This document shows, piece by piece, positions 37,603 through 44,646 of a DNA stretch of 64,000 nt. A program made the translations under genes and the position numbers. The notes under the pieces were generated by a model that was given only the letters and a program-made list of their open reading frames with translations, did no database searches and had not been told where the DNA came from. The DNA lies in the NCBI RefSeq assembly GCF_000420625.1, contig NZ_ATVH01000014.1, forward strand, positions 372,001 through 436,000, in the 5' to 3' direction. Positions within the stretch are counted from its first letter, which is position 1. Each line of letters starts with the position of its first letter. This DNA comes from Fodinicurvata sediminis DSM 21159. GTDB lineage: Bacteria > Pseudomonadota > Alphaproteobacteria > Kiloniellales > DSM-21159.

Positions 37603-38466
37603 TCAATGCAATTCGGCCAGGATGGGATCCGGCCGTATCAGGCTTGACGGGGGTTCGCTTTCCTCAATGGCGCCCAGACGGGCGCGCAGGTCAGCATTCA
37701 AGGGGCGTAGGTTGTCTTCCGCTTCCAGGCGCAGCAGGCGGTCCAACTCTTCCGTATCCTCGGGAGTATCTCCGCCGCCCAGCAGATTGATGCCTTCTTC
37801 CCGTATGGCTCGCTGCAGCCAGCGGCCTCGGGAGGGCGCGCCTGGGCGATAGACAATAACGCCATCAGCCTGCGCGCGAGCGTGATCGGAAAAGCCTGTC
37901 CCGTCAACGCCGCCCTGCAGGAATATGGGTGCCCTGGCGCCGACAGCCTGCCGCGCCCTGGCCGCACCATTCAGGAAAATTGGCCCGCGTCCGATGCCCG
38001 GCGTGATATCCAGGGCGATGCCATCGACACCCCCGGACAACAAACCTTCGACCTGCAGGGCCACGGCCTGTTCGATTTCCTTCGGCGTCGTATCCCAGCC
38101 CTGGTCGCGAACCAACCCAAGAACAAAACGACGGCGACCACGGCCGGGCACGGCATCGACGGACTCGCATGCCAGCTGTGCTGCCGCATGGTTCAGGTAG
38201 AAAGCATGATCGGCCAAGCCGGCCGCCTCCAGCGAAAGCGGTGAAGCCGCCAAGGTATGGGTGCGCAGTACATCCGCCCCGGCACGCAGATAGGCCTCGT
38301 GCAGGTCACGCACCATTCCGGCACGTGTCAGGTTCAGGATTTCCAGGCAGCTTTCCGCGCCCCAGAGATCCCGTTCCACATCCAGGTCCTGCTGACGCAA
38401 CCGGCGGCTCAAGGAGCCATCGGTCAGCAGCACCCGTCTGTCTAGGGCGTCATGTAGACAGCGCAT
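37603..38466 (-). CDS. Homocysteine-methyltransferase-like protein without zinc ligands
   Basis: A 287-residue barrel related to MetH part 1 and betaine-homocysteine methyltransferases (VLLTDGSLSRRLRQQDL, AGADVLRTHT). The three zinc cysteines are missing: the GxNC position reads GGVDGTGFSD and the GGCCG motif is replaced by NLLGGGDTPEDTEEL. Zinc-dependent activation of homocysteine therefore looks impossible. It may be a regulatory or structural partner of the split MetH, or use another substrate. The ATG at 38466 overlaps the metF end region with a one-base gap, so coupling is tight. Codon use fits its neighbours, which argues against decay. Confidence 0.8.
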   Translation of the reverse strand: MRCLHDALDRRVLLTDGSLSRRLRQQDLDVERDLWGAESCLEILNLTRAGMVRDLHEAYLRAGADVLRTHTLAASPLSLEAAGLADHAFYLNHAAAQLACESVDAVPGRGRRRFVLGLVRDQGWDTTPKEIEQAVALQVEGLLSGGVDGIALDITPGIGRGPIFLNGAARARQAVGARAPIFLQGGVDGTGFSDHARAQADGVIVYRPGAPSRGRWLQRAIREEGINLLGGGDTPEDTEELDRLLRLEAEDNLRPLNADLRARLGAIEESEPPSSLIRPDPILAELH

Positions 38467-38467
38467 T

Positions 38468-39331
38468 TCAGGCGGCCTCCTCCTCCAGGCGCGGCTGGAT
38501 GCCCAGTTGCCGGCAAACCGCATGGGTCAGCGGTGCACGGTTCAGGGTGTAGAAGTGGAAGCGATCCACCCCTTCAGCCTGCAGGGCACTGCAGAGCTCG
38601 GCCGCGATGATGGCGCCGACCTGGCCGCGGGTTTCCGGATCGTCATCCAATCCCTCGAAACGCGGCCCCAGCCAGTCCGGCACGATGGCGCCGCACATAT
38701 TCGCGAAGCGCACCATCTTGTGATAATCGTGGACAGGCAGGACGCCTGGAACCAACGGAACCTTGATCCCAGCCTTTTCCGCCTTGTCGCGGAACCTCAG
38801 GAAGGCTTCGACATCGAAGAAGAACTGACTGACCGCGCGTGTTGCACCGGCATCGATCTTCCTTTTCAGGTGCTCGATATCGGCCTCCTGTGAAGGCGAA
38901 TCCGGGTGAACCTCGGGATAGCAGCCCACCGAAATGTCCTTGGCGCCACGCTTGGCGAGGACTTCGACGAGGTCGGCCGTATTTTCATAGCCCTCGGGGT
39001 GCGGCTTGTAGGGCTGCCCCGGCTCAGGCATGTCACCACGCAGCGCGACAAAGCGCTTGATGCCATAGCCCGTCCAGGTGTCTATGAGCTCGTCTATCTC
39101 GGCCTTCGACTGCCCCACGCAGGTCAGGTGGGCAGCGGTCTCGAAGTCCTTGCGCTTGCCCAGCTCTTTGAGAATGCGATTGTTCACATCCCGGCTGCTG
39201 CCGCCAGCCCCGTAAGTCATGGAGACAAACTCGGGTTCAAGCGGAGCCAACTGGTCCAGCGCTTCATAGAGTGAAGCCTCGGACTTTTCGGTACGAGGCG
39301 GGAAGATCTCGAAGGAAACTTTAAGAGTCAT
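38468..39331 (-). CDS. metF: 5,10-methylenetetrahydrofolate reductase
   Basis: A 287-residue FAD barrel enzyme that reduces 5,10-methylene-THF to 5-methyl-THF, the methyl donor for MetH. The N terminus SFEIFPPRTEKSEASLYEAL, the active-site Glu/Asp segments (MTYGAGGSS, FVALRGDMPEPG) and VSQFFFDVEAFLRF are characteristic. The ATG overlaps the stop of the ArsR-methyltransferase gene by 4 bases, so translation is coupled. It is the first enzyme of the met operon. Confidence 0.96.
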   Translation of the reverse strand: MTLKVSFEIFPPRTEKSEASLYEALDQLAPLEPEFVSMTYGAGGSSRDVNNRILKELGKRKDFETAAHLTCVGQSKAEIDELIDTWTGYGIKRFVALRGDMPEPGQPYKPHPEGYENTADLVEVLAKRGAKDISVGCYPEVHPDSPSQEADIEHLKRKIDAGATRAVSQFFFDVEAFLRFRDKAEKAGIKVPLVPGVLPVHDYHKMVRFANMCGAIVPDWLGPRFEGLDDDPETRGQVGAIIAAELCSALQAEGVDRFHFYTLNRAPLTHAVCRQLGIQPRLEEEAA

Positions 39332-40320
39332 GAACTGACGGCCTCCTGACCGTTCGTTATTGAATCGTTTGCCTGCTTGGCAGGGACATCATTGGCCGGG
39401 CGGCGGCCCAGCCAGACGGAAACTGTTATCTCGCCGCCACGCAGGCGGATGGGCGATTCGACGACCAGGCCATTTTCCGCAAACAGCCCTTCGATGGTCA
39501 TGTCGCCGAAGCCAAGCCAGCGATGCGCATGCTCCTCGCGCAATTCGTGGCGATTGTGCGGCGTAAAGTCGACAACGACCAGACGCCCTCCAGGGCGCAG
39601 AACTCGGGCGGTTTCGGCCACGGCACCCGCCGGCTGGCCGGCATAGTGAAGTGCCATGTGCAGCGTCACCGCATCGAAACGCCCGTCCTCGAAAGGCAGC
39701 TGCAACATGTCGGCCTGACGGACCTGACAATTGCGCAGGCCGCTACGGAACAATTCCGCACGGGCCACGGTCAACATGTCCCGCGACAGGTCGACCCCGA
39801 TAGCATTCTTCACATGCGGCCCCAAAAGCTTCAGGACATGGCCAGTTCCCGTCGCGATATCGAGAAGCTCGCCCACGGGCTCTTTCTCGAAGACGCTCTT
39901 TAGGACGGCATCCACCTCAGCCGGATCGGCATGCAAGGCCCGCAACCGCGACCAATTGGTCGCATTGCGGCGGAAGTAAGCGGCCGCCTTGGTCGCCCAG
40001 CTTTCCTGAACCGACTGAAGGCGCAGGAGGTCCCGGCCATGCTGCGGATCGCTTTCGGGCAGCAGATCGGCAACCAGACGCGCAAGCGCCCCGTTCCCAT
40101 GGCCTTCCGCAAGACGGTAATAGGCCCAGCTGCCTTCCTGATGGCGCTGTAGAAGCCGCGCCTCGACCAGCAGCTTGAGATGACGCGAGACCCGCGGCTG
40201 GCTTTGCCCCAGGATCTCAACCAGATCACTGACGGTCAGCTCAGCCTGCGCACAAAGCGCCAGTATGCGCAGCCTTGTTGGCTCCGCCACCGCTCTCAGA
40301 CCTTGCAGCAGCTCGTCCAT
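39328..40320 (-). CDS. ArsR-family regulator fused to a SAM-dependent methyltransferase domain
   Basis: A 330-residue protein. Residues 1-95 form an ArsR winged helix (VSDLVEILGQSQPRVSRHLK), and residues 130-310 a Rossmann methyltransferase with motif I LLDIATGTGHVLKLLG and LRPGGRLVVVDF. No metal-binding cysteines of the ArsR/SmtB type are evident. Its place at the head of the metF-metH operon, and a palindrome just upstream, suggest a repressor that senses SAM or SAH through the methyltransferase fold. ArsR-type regulators SahR/SamR of the methionine cycle are a known precedent, recalled and not checked. Whether the domain also methylates is unknown. Confidence 0.85.
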   Translation of the reverse strand: MDELLQGLRAVAEPTRLRILALCAQAELTVSDLVEILGQSQPRVSRHLKLLVEARLLQRHQEGSWAYYRLAEGHGNGALARLVADLLPESDPQHGRDLLRLQSVQESWATKAAAYFRRNATNWSRLRALHADPAEVDAVLKSVFEKEPVGELLDIATGTGHVLKLLGPHVKNAIGVDLSRDMLTVARAELFRSGLRNCQVRQADMLQLPFEDGRFDAVTLHMALHYAGQPAGAVAETARVLRPGGRLVVVDFTPHNRHELREEHAHRWLGFGDMTIEGLFAENGLVVESPIRLRGGEITVSVWLGRRPANDVPAKQANDSITNGQEAVSS

Positions 40321-40350
40321 CTCAAACGAAACTCCCTTTCGAAGATGGAC

Positions 40351-40366
40351 ATAAAGATATCTTTAT
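40351..40366. promoter_or_regulatory. Palindromic operator upstream of the met operon
   Basis: ATAAAGATATCTTTAT is a perfect 16-base palindrome, 30 bases before the ArsR-methyltransferase start. Its symmetry and place fit an ArsR-family dimer site, and it resembles the site I recall for SahR/SamR regulators. It also precedes the divergent flavin reductase gene. Confidence 0.6.
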
Positions 40367-40516
40367 ATGCTTATCAATGCAACCCCTGTCCTGGAAATGA
40401 TACCCGAAGCCCCCTGCCCTGAACGGCCAAAGCCCCCGCGAACGGCTGAAATCCCTGTACAAAGTTTGCGCTTGCGGTTGCCATTGCGGCTGGCATCGTC
40501 AATATCAGCCCCGGTC

Positions 40517-41128
40517 ATGAAAAATTCAGGGTTACCAAGGAACGGAGAGCGAACCATCACAACCAGGGACGAACACCACTCGGAGAAAAGCGCATGGAAG
40601 GATGAGGCACAGGGCAATGTCCTGGAGCACGCCGCTGCCGGAACGAATGTTTCTGGCCTGCGGGCTGCATTGGGCAGCTATGCCACAGGTGTCTGCATCG
40701 TCACCACGACCACAGAGGAAGGGGCGCCCATCGGGCTGACCGTCAATTCCTTCAACTCCGTTTCCCTGGAACCGCCCCTGGTCCTTTTCAGCCTTGCCCT
40801 GCGCGCGATGAGTCTGCCCGTCTTTCAACAGGCCGAACATTTTGCCATCAATCTGTTGAGCCGGGAGCAGGCCGCACTGTCACAGCGCTTTGCCAAACCA
40901 TTGGCCGATCGCTGGGCCGGCGTCACCTACCGGACAGGTCGCGACAGTGGTTGTCCGCTGCTGCCGGGCAGCCTTGCGGTGTTCGAATGTACACGCCATG
41001 CCGTCCACGAGGGAGGAGATCACATCATCATCGTAGGTGAAGTCCGACGTCTGCATTGGGCCGGAAATGCCGAACCCCTGATCTATCTGCATGGCCAATA
41101 CGGCCATTTCCAGCCCGACTCGGACTGA
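40517..41128 (+). CDS. Flavin reductase family protein
   Basis: A 203-residue FMN-binding split-barrel protein of the HpaC/NtaB-like flavin reductase family. The block LRAALGSYATGVCIVTT, VNSFNSVSLEPPLVLF and the closing IYLHGQYGHF are characteristic. It reduces FMN or FAD with NAD(P)H, normally to supply a monooxygenase. No monooxygenase is nearby; instead ribF, which makes FMN and FAD, follows 22 bases later. The start is uncertain: ATG at 40517 has no good ribosome site, and the N-terminal 45 residues are not conserved. Confidence 0.82.
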   Translation: MKNSGLPRNGERTITTRDEHHSEKSAWKDEAQGNVLEHAAAGTNVSGLRAALGSYATGVCIVTTTTEEGAPIGLTVNSFNSVSLEPPLVLFSLALRAMSLPVFQQAEHFAINLLSREQAALSQRFAKPLADRWAGVTYRTGRDSGCPLLPGSLAVFECTRHAVHEGGDHIIIVGEVRRLHWAGNAEPLIYLHGQYGHFQPDSD

Positions 41129-41150
41129 TAGTGGAAGGCTTGGCCATCCC

Positions 41151-42167
41151 ATGCTGATCGTACGCCACTACAAATCAGCTCCGGAGCAGGCACGCGGCGC
41201 CGTGGTCGTGATCGGCAACTTCGACGGCATTCATCGCGGACATCAGGCCCTGATCGCCAAGGGCCGGCGCCTGGCCGAAGAATTCGGTGCACCGCTGGCG
41301 GTTCTGACCTTCGAGCCGCATCCGCGCAGCTACTTCCAGCCTGACCAGCCTCCCTTCCTGCTGACACCCTTCCGCGTGAAGGCACAGCTGATTTCCGCGC
41401 TAGGCGTGGATATCCTGGTGGTTCAGCGCTTCAACAAGGCCTTCGCATCCCTGACCGCCGAAGAGTTTGTTGCCGATGTCCTGGCGGGCGGCCTGCAGGC
41501 GCGTCATGTGCTCGTTGGTGAGAATTTCCGCTTTGGCAAAGGCCGCGGGGGCGACCTGGCTCTTCTGGAACGCGAAGGCCGGACTCACGGCTTTGGAGTG
41601 ACTGGCATGACCCTGGCCGGCGCGCCTGGAAAGACGGGACAGGACAAGCCACAGGAAGTCTTCTCCTCAAGCCTGGTGCGCGAATACCTGCGTGAAGGCA
41701 GCCCAACACGTGCCGCCCTGTTGCTGGGCCGCTACTGGGAGATTGAGGGACGTGTTCAGCCAGGCGCACGCCGCGGGCGCACGCTTGGCTTTCCAACGGC
41801 CAATATCGCATTGAAGAAGGAGATGTTGCGCCCGGCCTACGGTGTCTATGCCGTGCGCGCCACTCTGGAAGGCCAGGAAACGCCGCACTGGCGACCGGGA
41901 GTGGCCAACCTGGGGCTCAGCCCCATGTTCAACTACCAGGAGCCGCTACTGGAAGTCTTCCTGTTCGACTTCGAGGGTGACCTCTATGGCCGCAACATGC
42001 GCGTGGCGCTCATCGACTACCTGCGCGGCGAGATGACCTTCGACAGCCTGGATGCCCTCAAGGAACAGATGGCCGAGGACAGCCGCCGCGCCCGCGCCAC
42101 ACTTGCCTGGGAAGACTGGGACGCCCACTGGCCCGCCAGCCCCTTCCTGACGCCCTCCCAGCAATAA
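41151..42167 (+). CDS. ribF: Bifunctional riboflavin kinase / FAD synthetase
   Basis: A 338-residue protein that phosphorylates riboflavin to FMN and adenylates FMN to FAD. The N-terminal adenylyltransferase has GNFDGIHRGHQALI and FEPHPRSYF; the C-terminal kinase barrel has GRTLGFPTANI and VANLGLSPMFN. Start ATG at 41151 is chosen because conservation begins there. It overlaps nothing and is close behind the flavin reductase, a flavin-themed pair. A terminator follows. Confidence 0.95.
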   Translation: MLIVRHYKSAPEQARGAVVVIGNFDGIHRGHQALIAKGRRLAEEFGAPLAVLTFEPHPRSYFQPDQPPFLLTPFRVKAQLISALGVDILVVQRFNKAFASLTAEEFVADVLAGGLQARHVLVGENFRFGKGRGGDLALLEREGRTHGFGVTGMTLAGAPGKTGQDKPQEVFSSSLVREYLREGSPTRAALLLGRYWEIEGRVQPGARRGRTLGFPTANIALKKEMLRPAYGVYAVRATLEGQETPHWRPGVANLGLSPMFNYQEPLLEVFLFDFEGDLYGRNMRVALIDYLRGEMTFDSLDALKEQMAEDSRRARATLAWEDWDAHWPASPFLTPSQQ

Positions 42168-42195
42168 CCGGGTCCGGTAAGGGCCTGTCACACAA

Positions 42196-42234
42196 GAAAA
42201 ACGGGGCCGCCTAAGACAGGTGACCCCGCATTTT
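42196..42234. terminator. Bidirectional terminator between ribF and the peroxiredoxin gene
   Basis: ACGGGGCCGCCT and AGGTGACCCCG form an imperfect stem around AAGAC, flanked by A-rich sequence on one side and TTTT on the other. The flanking genes are convergent. Confidence 0.6.
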
Positions 42235-42256
42235 CCTGGAAAAAATCCGGCAAACC

Positions 42257-42892
42257 TCAGGCGTTTGGCTGCTTGGTGACGCGCAGATATGGCTTCTGCT
42301 CGTCCCAGCCCTGCGGGAAGAGCTTTTCAGCCTCTTCATTGCTGAGCGCCGGAACGATGATCACGTCCTCGCCATGCTTCCAGTTGACCGGCGTGGCGAC
42401 CTTGTAGCCATCGGTCAGCTGCAGTGAATCGATCGTGCGCAGAATCTCGTCGAAGTTCCGCCCGGTCGAGGCCGGATAGGTCAGCGTCAGGCGGATCTTC
42501 TTGTTGGGGTCGATGATGAAGACCGAACGCACCGTCAGAGTGTCGTTGGCGTTCGGATGAATCATGTCATAGAGATCTGACACCTTGCGGTCCGCATCGG
42601 CCAGCAGCGGGAAGTTCAGGGCTTGTCCCTGGGTTTCCTGGATGTCACCGGCCCAGGCCTTGTGGTCGTCCAGCGGATCGACGCTGAGACCAATCACCTT
42701 GACGTTGCGTTTGGCGAACTCCGGAACGAGCTTGGCAGTATAACCCAGTTCGGTTGTGCAGACCGGCGTGAAATCCTTGGGGTGAGAGAAGAGCACCACC
42801 CAGCTGTCACCAGCCCACTCATGGAACGAGATAGGACCTTCGGTGGAGTCCTGTGTGAAATCGGGCGCTGTATCGCCGAGACGAAGGGTCAT
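42257..42892 (-). CDS. 1-Cys peroxiredoxin (Prx6 type)
   Basis: A 211-residue thioredoxin-fold peroxidase. The peroxidatic Cys is in FTPVCTTELGYTAKL; no resolving Cys is visible, and the length and C-terminal dimerisation part fit the Prx6/1-Cys group. It reduces H2O2 and organic peroxides in the cytosol. The ATG at 42892 begins the conserved MTLRLGDTAPDFTQDS; a longer frame to 42985 is unlikely to be translated. It is divergent from the fthC gene across an AT-rich 233-base region. Confidence 0.92.
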   Translation of the reverse strand: MTLRLGDTAPDFTQDSTEGPISFHEWAGDSWVVLFSHPKDFTPVCTTELGYTAKLVPEFAKRNVKVIGLSVDPLDDHKAWAGDIQETQGQALNFPLLADADRKVSDLYDMIHPNANDTLTVRSVFIIDPNKKIRLTLTYPASTGRNFDEILRTIDSLQLTDGYKVATPVNWKHGEDVIIVPALSNEEAEKLFPQGWDEQKPYLRVTKQPNA

Positions 42893-43015
42893 GGCTTTCC
42901 TCCTGGCCTGTATCAGGCCGTTGTGAATTGCGGATGTTTGACAAATGGCATGTTCGCATCTTTCCTGCAAGAGATGACTGGACAATTATTATTTTAACAG
43001 TACTTTAATGTATTA

Positions 43016-43095
43016 TTTTGTCGCTTGCCCTGCCGTCCCTGGCGTTCGCGGGCATGTGGTCCATGTTTGCAGCCCTCACCCTTTGGCAATCAAAA
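43016..43095 (+). ncRNA. Possible structured RNA (6S-like) upstream of fthC
   Basis: TTTTG...TTGCC (43016-43029) can pair with GGCAA...CAAAA (43085-43095), enclosing GGCGTTCGCGGG and a GGGCAUG hairpin with CAUG-UGGUC-CAUG. An AT-rich run with TATTAT stands just before. 6S RNA lies directly before fthC in many proteobacteria, and the position is the main argument. The candidate is shorter than typical 6S RNA and lacks a verified consensus bubble. No protein is likely: the hydrophobic peptide read from a TTG in this stretch is not conserved, as far as I can judge. Confidence 0.3.
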
Positions 43096-43125
43096 CAGGA
43101 ACGTCGGAACGAAAGGATCCCTTCC

Positions 43126-43689
43126 ATGGAGGACAAGGAACTCAAGGCCTGGCGCAAGGGTAAACGCCGTGAACTTTTGGAGGCACGCAGTGCCCTGGAC
43201 CGTGAGACACGGCGGCAATACGGGGCGCGGATCCATCGTCAGCTGAAGGACCTCCTGGGCGATGTCTCTGGCCATTGTGTGGGTGCATACTGGCCTTTCC
43301 GCGGTGAATTCAATGTTCACCCCCTGCTGGAAGAGCTCCAGGCCAGCGGCACAAGCCTGGCCCTTCCTGTAGTGGTAGAGAAAGCCGAACCATTGGAATT
43401 CTGGAGCTGGCAGCCAGGCGCTCCTCTTGGACGCGGGGTCTGGGACATTCCCATTCCGGCCGAGCGCAATCCGGTTTCGCCGGATATCCTGCTGGTACCC
43501 CTGGTAGGCCACGACGACGAAGGGTATAGGCTGGGATACGGAGGGGGCTACTACGACAGGACGCTGGCTCAGTACAAGCGCAAGCCGCTCGCGATCGGGA
43601 TCGGGTACAGTCTTGGTCAGCTGGACACCATCCATCCCCAGGATTTCGACATTCCAATGAGCCGGATCGTCACCGAGAGCTCAGGCTGA
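43126..43689 (+). CDS. fthC: 5-formyltetrahydrofolate cyclo-ligase
   Basis: A 187-residue enzyme (YgfA/MTHFS) that uses ATP to turn 5-formyl-THF into 5,10-methenyl-THF, recycling a folate by-product. Basic residues at the N terminus (KAWRKGKRRELLEAR), the Gly-rich LGYGGGYYDRTLAQ and the ending LDTIHPQDFDIPMSRI are family marks. ATG at 43126 has AAGGA 9 bases upstream. Its last 9 bases overlap the convergent ATP-grasp gene. It supplies the same folate pool that MetF and MetH use. Confidence 0.92.
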   Translation: MEDKELKAWRKGKRRELLEARSALDRETRRQYGARIHRQLKDLLGDVSGHCVGAYWPFRGEFNVHPLLEELQASGTSLALPVVVEKAEPLEFWSWQPGAPLGRGVWDIPIPAERNPVSPDILLVPLVGHDDEGYRLGYGGGYYDRTLAQYKRKPLAIGIGYSLGQLDTIHPQDFDIPMSRIVTESSG

Positions 43690-44646
43690 TCCGCCCTCCG
43701 CAGCCGCTTCGGGTTGCAACTGACGCGCCATGTCCAGGCGATCTTCCAGGCTGCATGCCTCCGGATCCATTGCATCGATCCGTGCAAAGGGAAGTTCCAG
43801 CCCTGTTCGATTGGCGATCTGGATTGCCAGTCCTGGCCGTGCATTGAGTTCGAGAATCAGAGGTCCCCGCTTGCGGTCCAGGACCACGTCGACTCCCAAG
43901 TATCCGAACCCGGTCAGGTCTGCACAGCGCGCCGAGAGACGCAGTATATTCTGCCAGCCGGGAACCTGGAGCCCCTCCAATGCATGACCCGTATCAGGAT
44001 GCAGGGTGATGGGATTGTCAAAGAGCATACCCCCACAGGTCATGCCGGTGGTCAGGTCGATTCCGACCCCCACACCCCCCTTGTGGAGGTTTGCCTTGCC
44101 GTCGGAAGCCCGGGTCGGCAGCCGCAACATCCCCATGGCGGGGACTCCGCGATAGACAATGACGCGCAGGTCCGGCACACCTTGATAGGTCACCTGGTCG
44201 AAAACGGAATCGAAATCCACCCGATACTCCACCATGGCCTCATCCGGTTGGCCGGCCAAGCTGTACATTCCGCTAAGGATGTTCACCAGGTGATAATGCA
44301 GATCCTCATCAGTGATCATGGTGCCATCGGCCTTGCGCCAGCCGTGGTGCATCCGGGAATCGATCACCATTATGCCATTGCCCTGGGAACCCTGGGCCGG
44401 CTTGATGACAAACCGCTCGCGGCCTTCAAGCAACTGCTCGAACCGCTTCACCTGCCAGTGTGCCGCCACCAGCGCATAGAGTTCGGGAACCGCCAAACCG
44501 GCCTCTTCCGCCAGCCTCTTGGTCTTTACCTTGTCGTCGACCAGCGGATAACGCCGCCGGTCGTTCAGCAGCATCTGATAGGAAGCATTGCGGGCATTGA
44601 TGCCCAGCAAGCCAGCCTTCTTCATGCGGCGAGCCAGCCCGATCAT
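43681..44646 (-). CDS. ATP-grasp ligase of the alpha-L-glutamate ligase-like (RimK-related) family
   Basis: A 321-residue ATP-grasp enzyme of the TIGR02291-type 'alpha-L-glutamate ligase-like' family. ATP-grasp landmarks are FVIKPAQGSQGNGIMVID and LGVDVVLDRKRGPLILELNARPG, which carry the Mg-ATP residues. It should join an amino acid or other carboxylate to an amine, possibly glutamate to a protein or small molecule. It is the third gene of the operon with the protease and 7TM genes (ATG overlaps the previous stop by 4 bases), so its substrate may be made or sensed in that complex. Confidence 0.85.
   Translation of the reverse strand: MIGLARRMKKAGLLGINARNASYQMLLNDRRRYPLVDDKVKTKRLAEEAGLAVPELYALVAAHWQVKRFEQLLEGRERFVIKPAQGSQGNGIMVIDSRMHHGWRKADGTMITDEDLHYHLVNILSGMYSLAGQPDEAMVEYRVDFDSVFDQVTYQGVPDLRVIVYRGVPAMGMLRLPTRASDGKANLHKGGVGVGIDLTTGMTCGGMLFDNPITLHPDTGHALEGLQVPGWQNILRLSARCADLTGFGYLGVDVVLDRKRGPLILELNARPGLAIQIANRTGLELPFARIDAMDPEACSLEDRLDMARQLQPEAAAEGGSA

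Noticed and set aside
40321-40516. SAM riboswitch for the met operon
   Set aside because: Only about 30 bases lie between the palindrome and the first start codon, too short for a SAM-I fold, and a regulator gene with its palindrome explains control better.
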